Source: Elusimicrobiota bacterium (lineage in GTDB: Bacteria > Elusimicrobiota > Elusimicrobia > Elusimicrobiales > UBA9959). From it: a stretch of DNA of 6,335 bases. A program made the translations under genes and the position numbers. The DNA lies in the NCBI GenBank assembly GCA_003500765.1, contig DNQL01000116.1, forward strand, positions 1 through 6,335, written 5' to 3'. How positions within the stretch are numbered: the stretch's first letter is position 1; the number at the start of each line of letters is the position of its first letter. Below are positions 6,179 to 6,335 of this stretch, piece after piece. Below the pieces are notes generated by a model. It was not told the DNA's origin. It saw only the letters and a program-made list of their open reading frames with translations, and did no database searches.

Positions 6179-6335
6179 ATGAAAAAACACTTCATAGCTG
6201 CGTTCACTATTTTCGCGGTGACGGCCGCGGTCTTCGAGCTGCGGGACGTGCCGCCGGCCTTCCCGCCGGACCTGCGCGACGCGCCGGCTTCCGCCTTCGA
6301 CGCGCTGGCCGGCAGCGCCGGAGGGGCGGAGGTCC
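6179..6335 (+). CDS. 5' part of an unidentified exported or membrane-anchored protein (runs off the window)
   Basis: An open frame from ATG 6179 continues without stop to the window edge, giving 52 complete codons. The protein begins MKKHF, followed by a hydrophobic stretch to about residue 19 (IAAFTIFAVTAAVF), which fits a signal peptide or a single N-terminal membrane anchor. An Ala/Pro-rich segment follows (ELRDVPPAFPP, then DAPASAFDALAGSAGG). No catalytic motif is visible and I do not recognise the family. The start is supported by the signal-like N-terminus, a GGTGGG stretch six bases upstream as a weak ribosome site, and the promoter-like boxes at 6110-6142. It is transcribed divergently from recO. 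The missing 3' part would decide between a signal peptide and an anchor. Confidence 0.6.
   Translation, partial: MKKHFIAAFTIFAVTAAVFELRDVPPAFPPDLRDAPASAFDALAGSAGGAEV

Overview
The window is a compact stretch of bacterial chromosome, visibly GC-rich, carrying six complete genes and the 5' end of a seventh. The bacterium is diderm, because the first gene encodes an Omp85-type outer-membrane beta-barrel with a signal peptide and a C-terminal aromatic residue. Isoleucine is often written ATA (12 of 17 Ile codons in the first gene), which is odd for GC-rich DNA. I suspect an uncultivated diderm lineage such as Elusimicrobiota, but this is a weak inference and no rRNA or clade marker is present to settle it.

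Layout: on the plus strand, 11-1826 holds an outer-membrane barrel gene followed after one base by a Nudix hydrolase gene, probably one transcript. Facing it on the minus strand, reading from 6060 down to 1819, is a tight four-gene cluster: recO (DNA repair), glyQ and glyS (alpha and beta subunits of glycyl-tRNA synthetase) and a beta-class carbonic anhydrase. The junctions are a 15-nt gap holding the glyQ ribosome site, an 11-nt overlap and a 4-nt ATGA overlap, so the cluster is very probably one operon. The nudix and carbonic anhydrase genes meet tail to tail and overlap by 8 nt, leaving no intergenic terminator space.

The only real intergenic region is 6061-6178 (118 bp), a relatively AT-rich divergent promoter region. 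It holds an extended -10-like element placed so close to the recO ATG that recO may be leaderless, a palindromic TATAATTATA box, a TTGACG box, a CGGGAC/GTCCCG inverted repeat and a small GC hairpin before the plus-strand gene starting at 6179. That last gene encodes a protein with a signal-like N-terminus and runs off the window.

The genes are mostly housekeeping: translation (GlyRS), recombination repair (RecO), CO2/bicarbonate conversion and nucleotide-derivative hydrolysis. I see no mobile element, CRISPR array, tRNA or rRNA, and no clear new defence or biosynthetic system. The points worth a second look are the recO promoter/start arrangement, the translational coupling of carbonic anhydrase to glyS, and the POTRA-less barrel with an altered LRGY motif.
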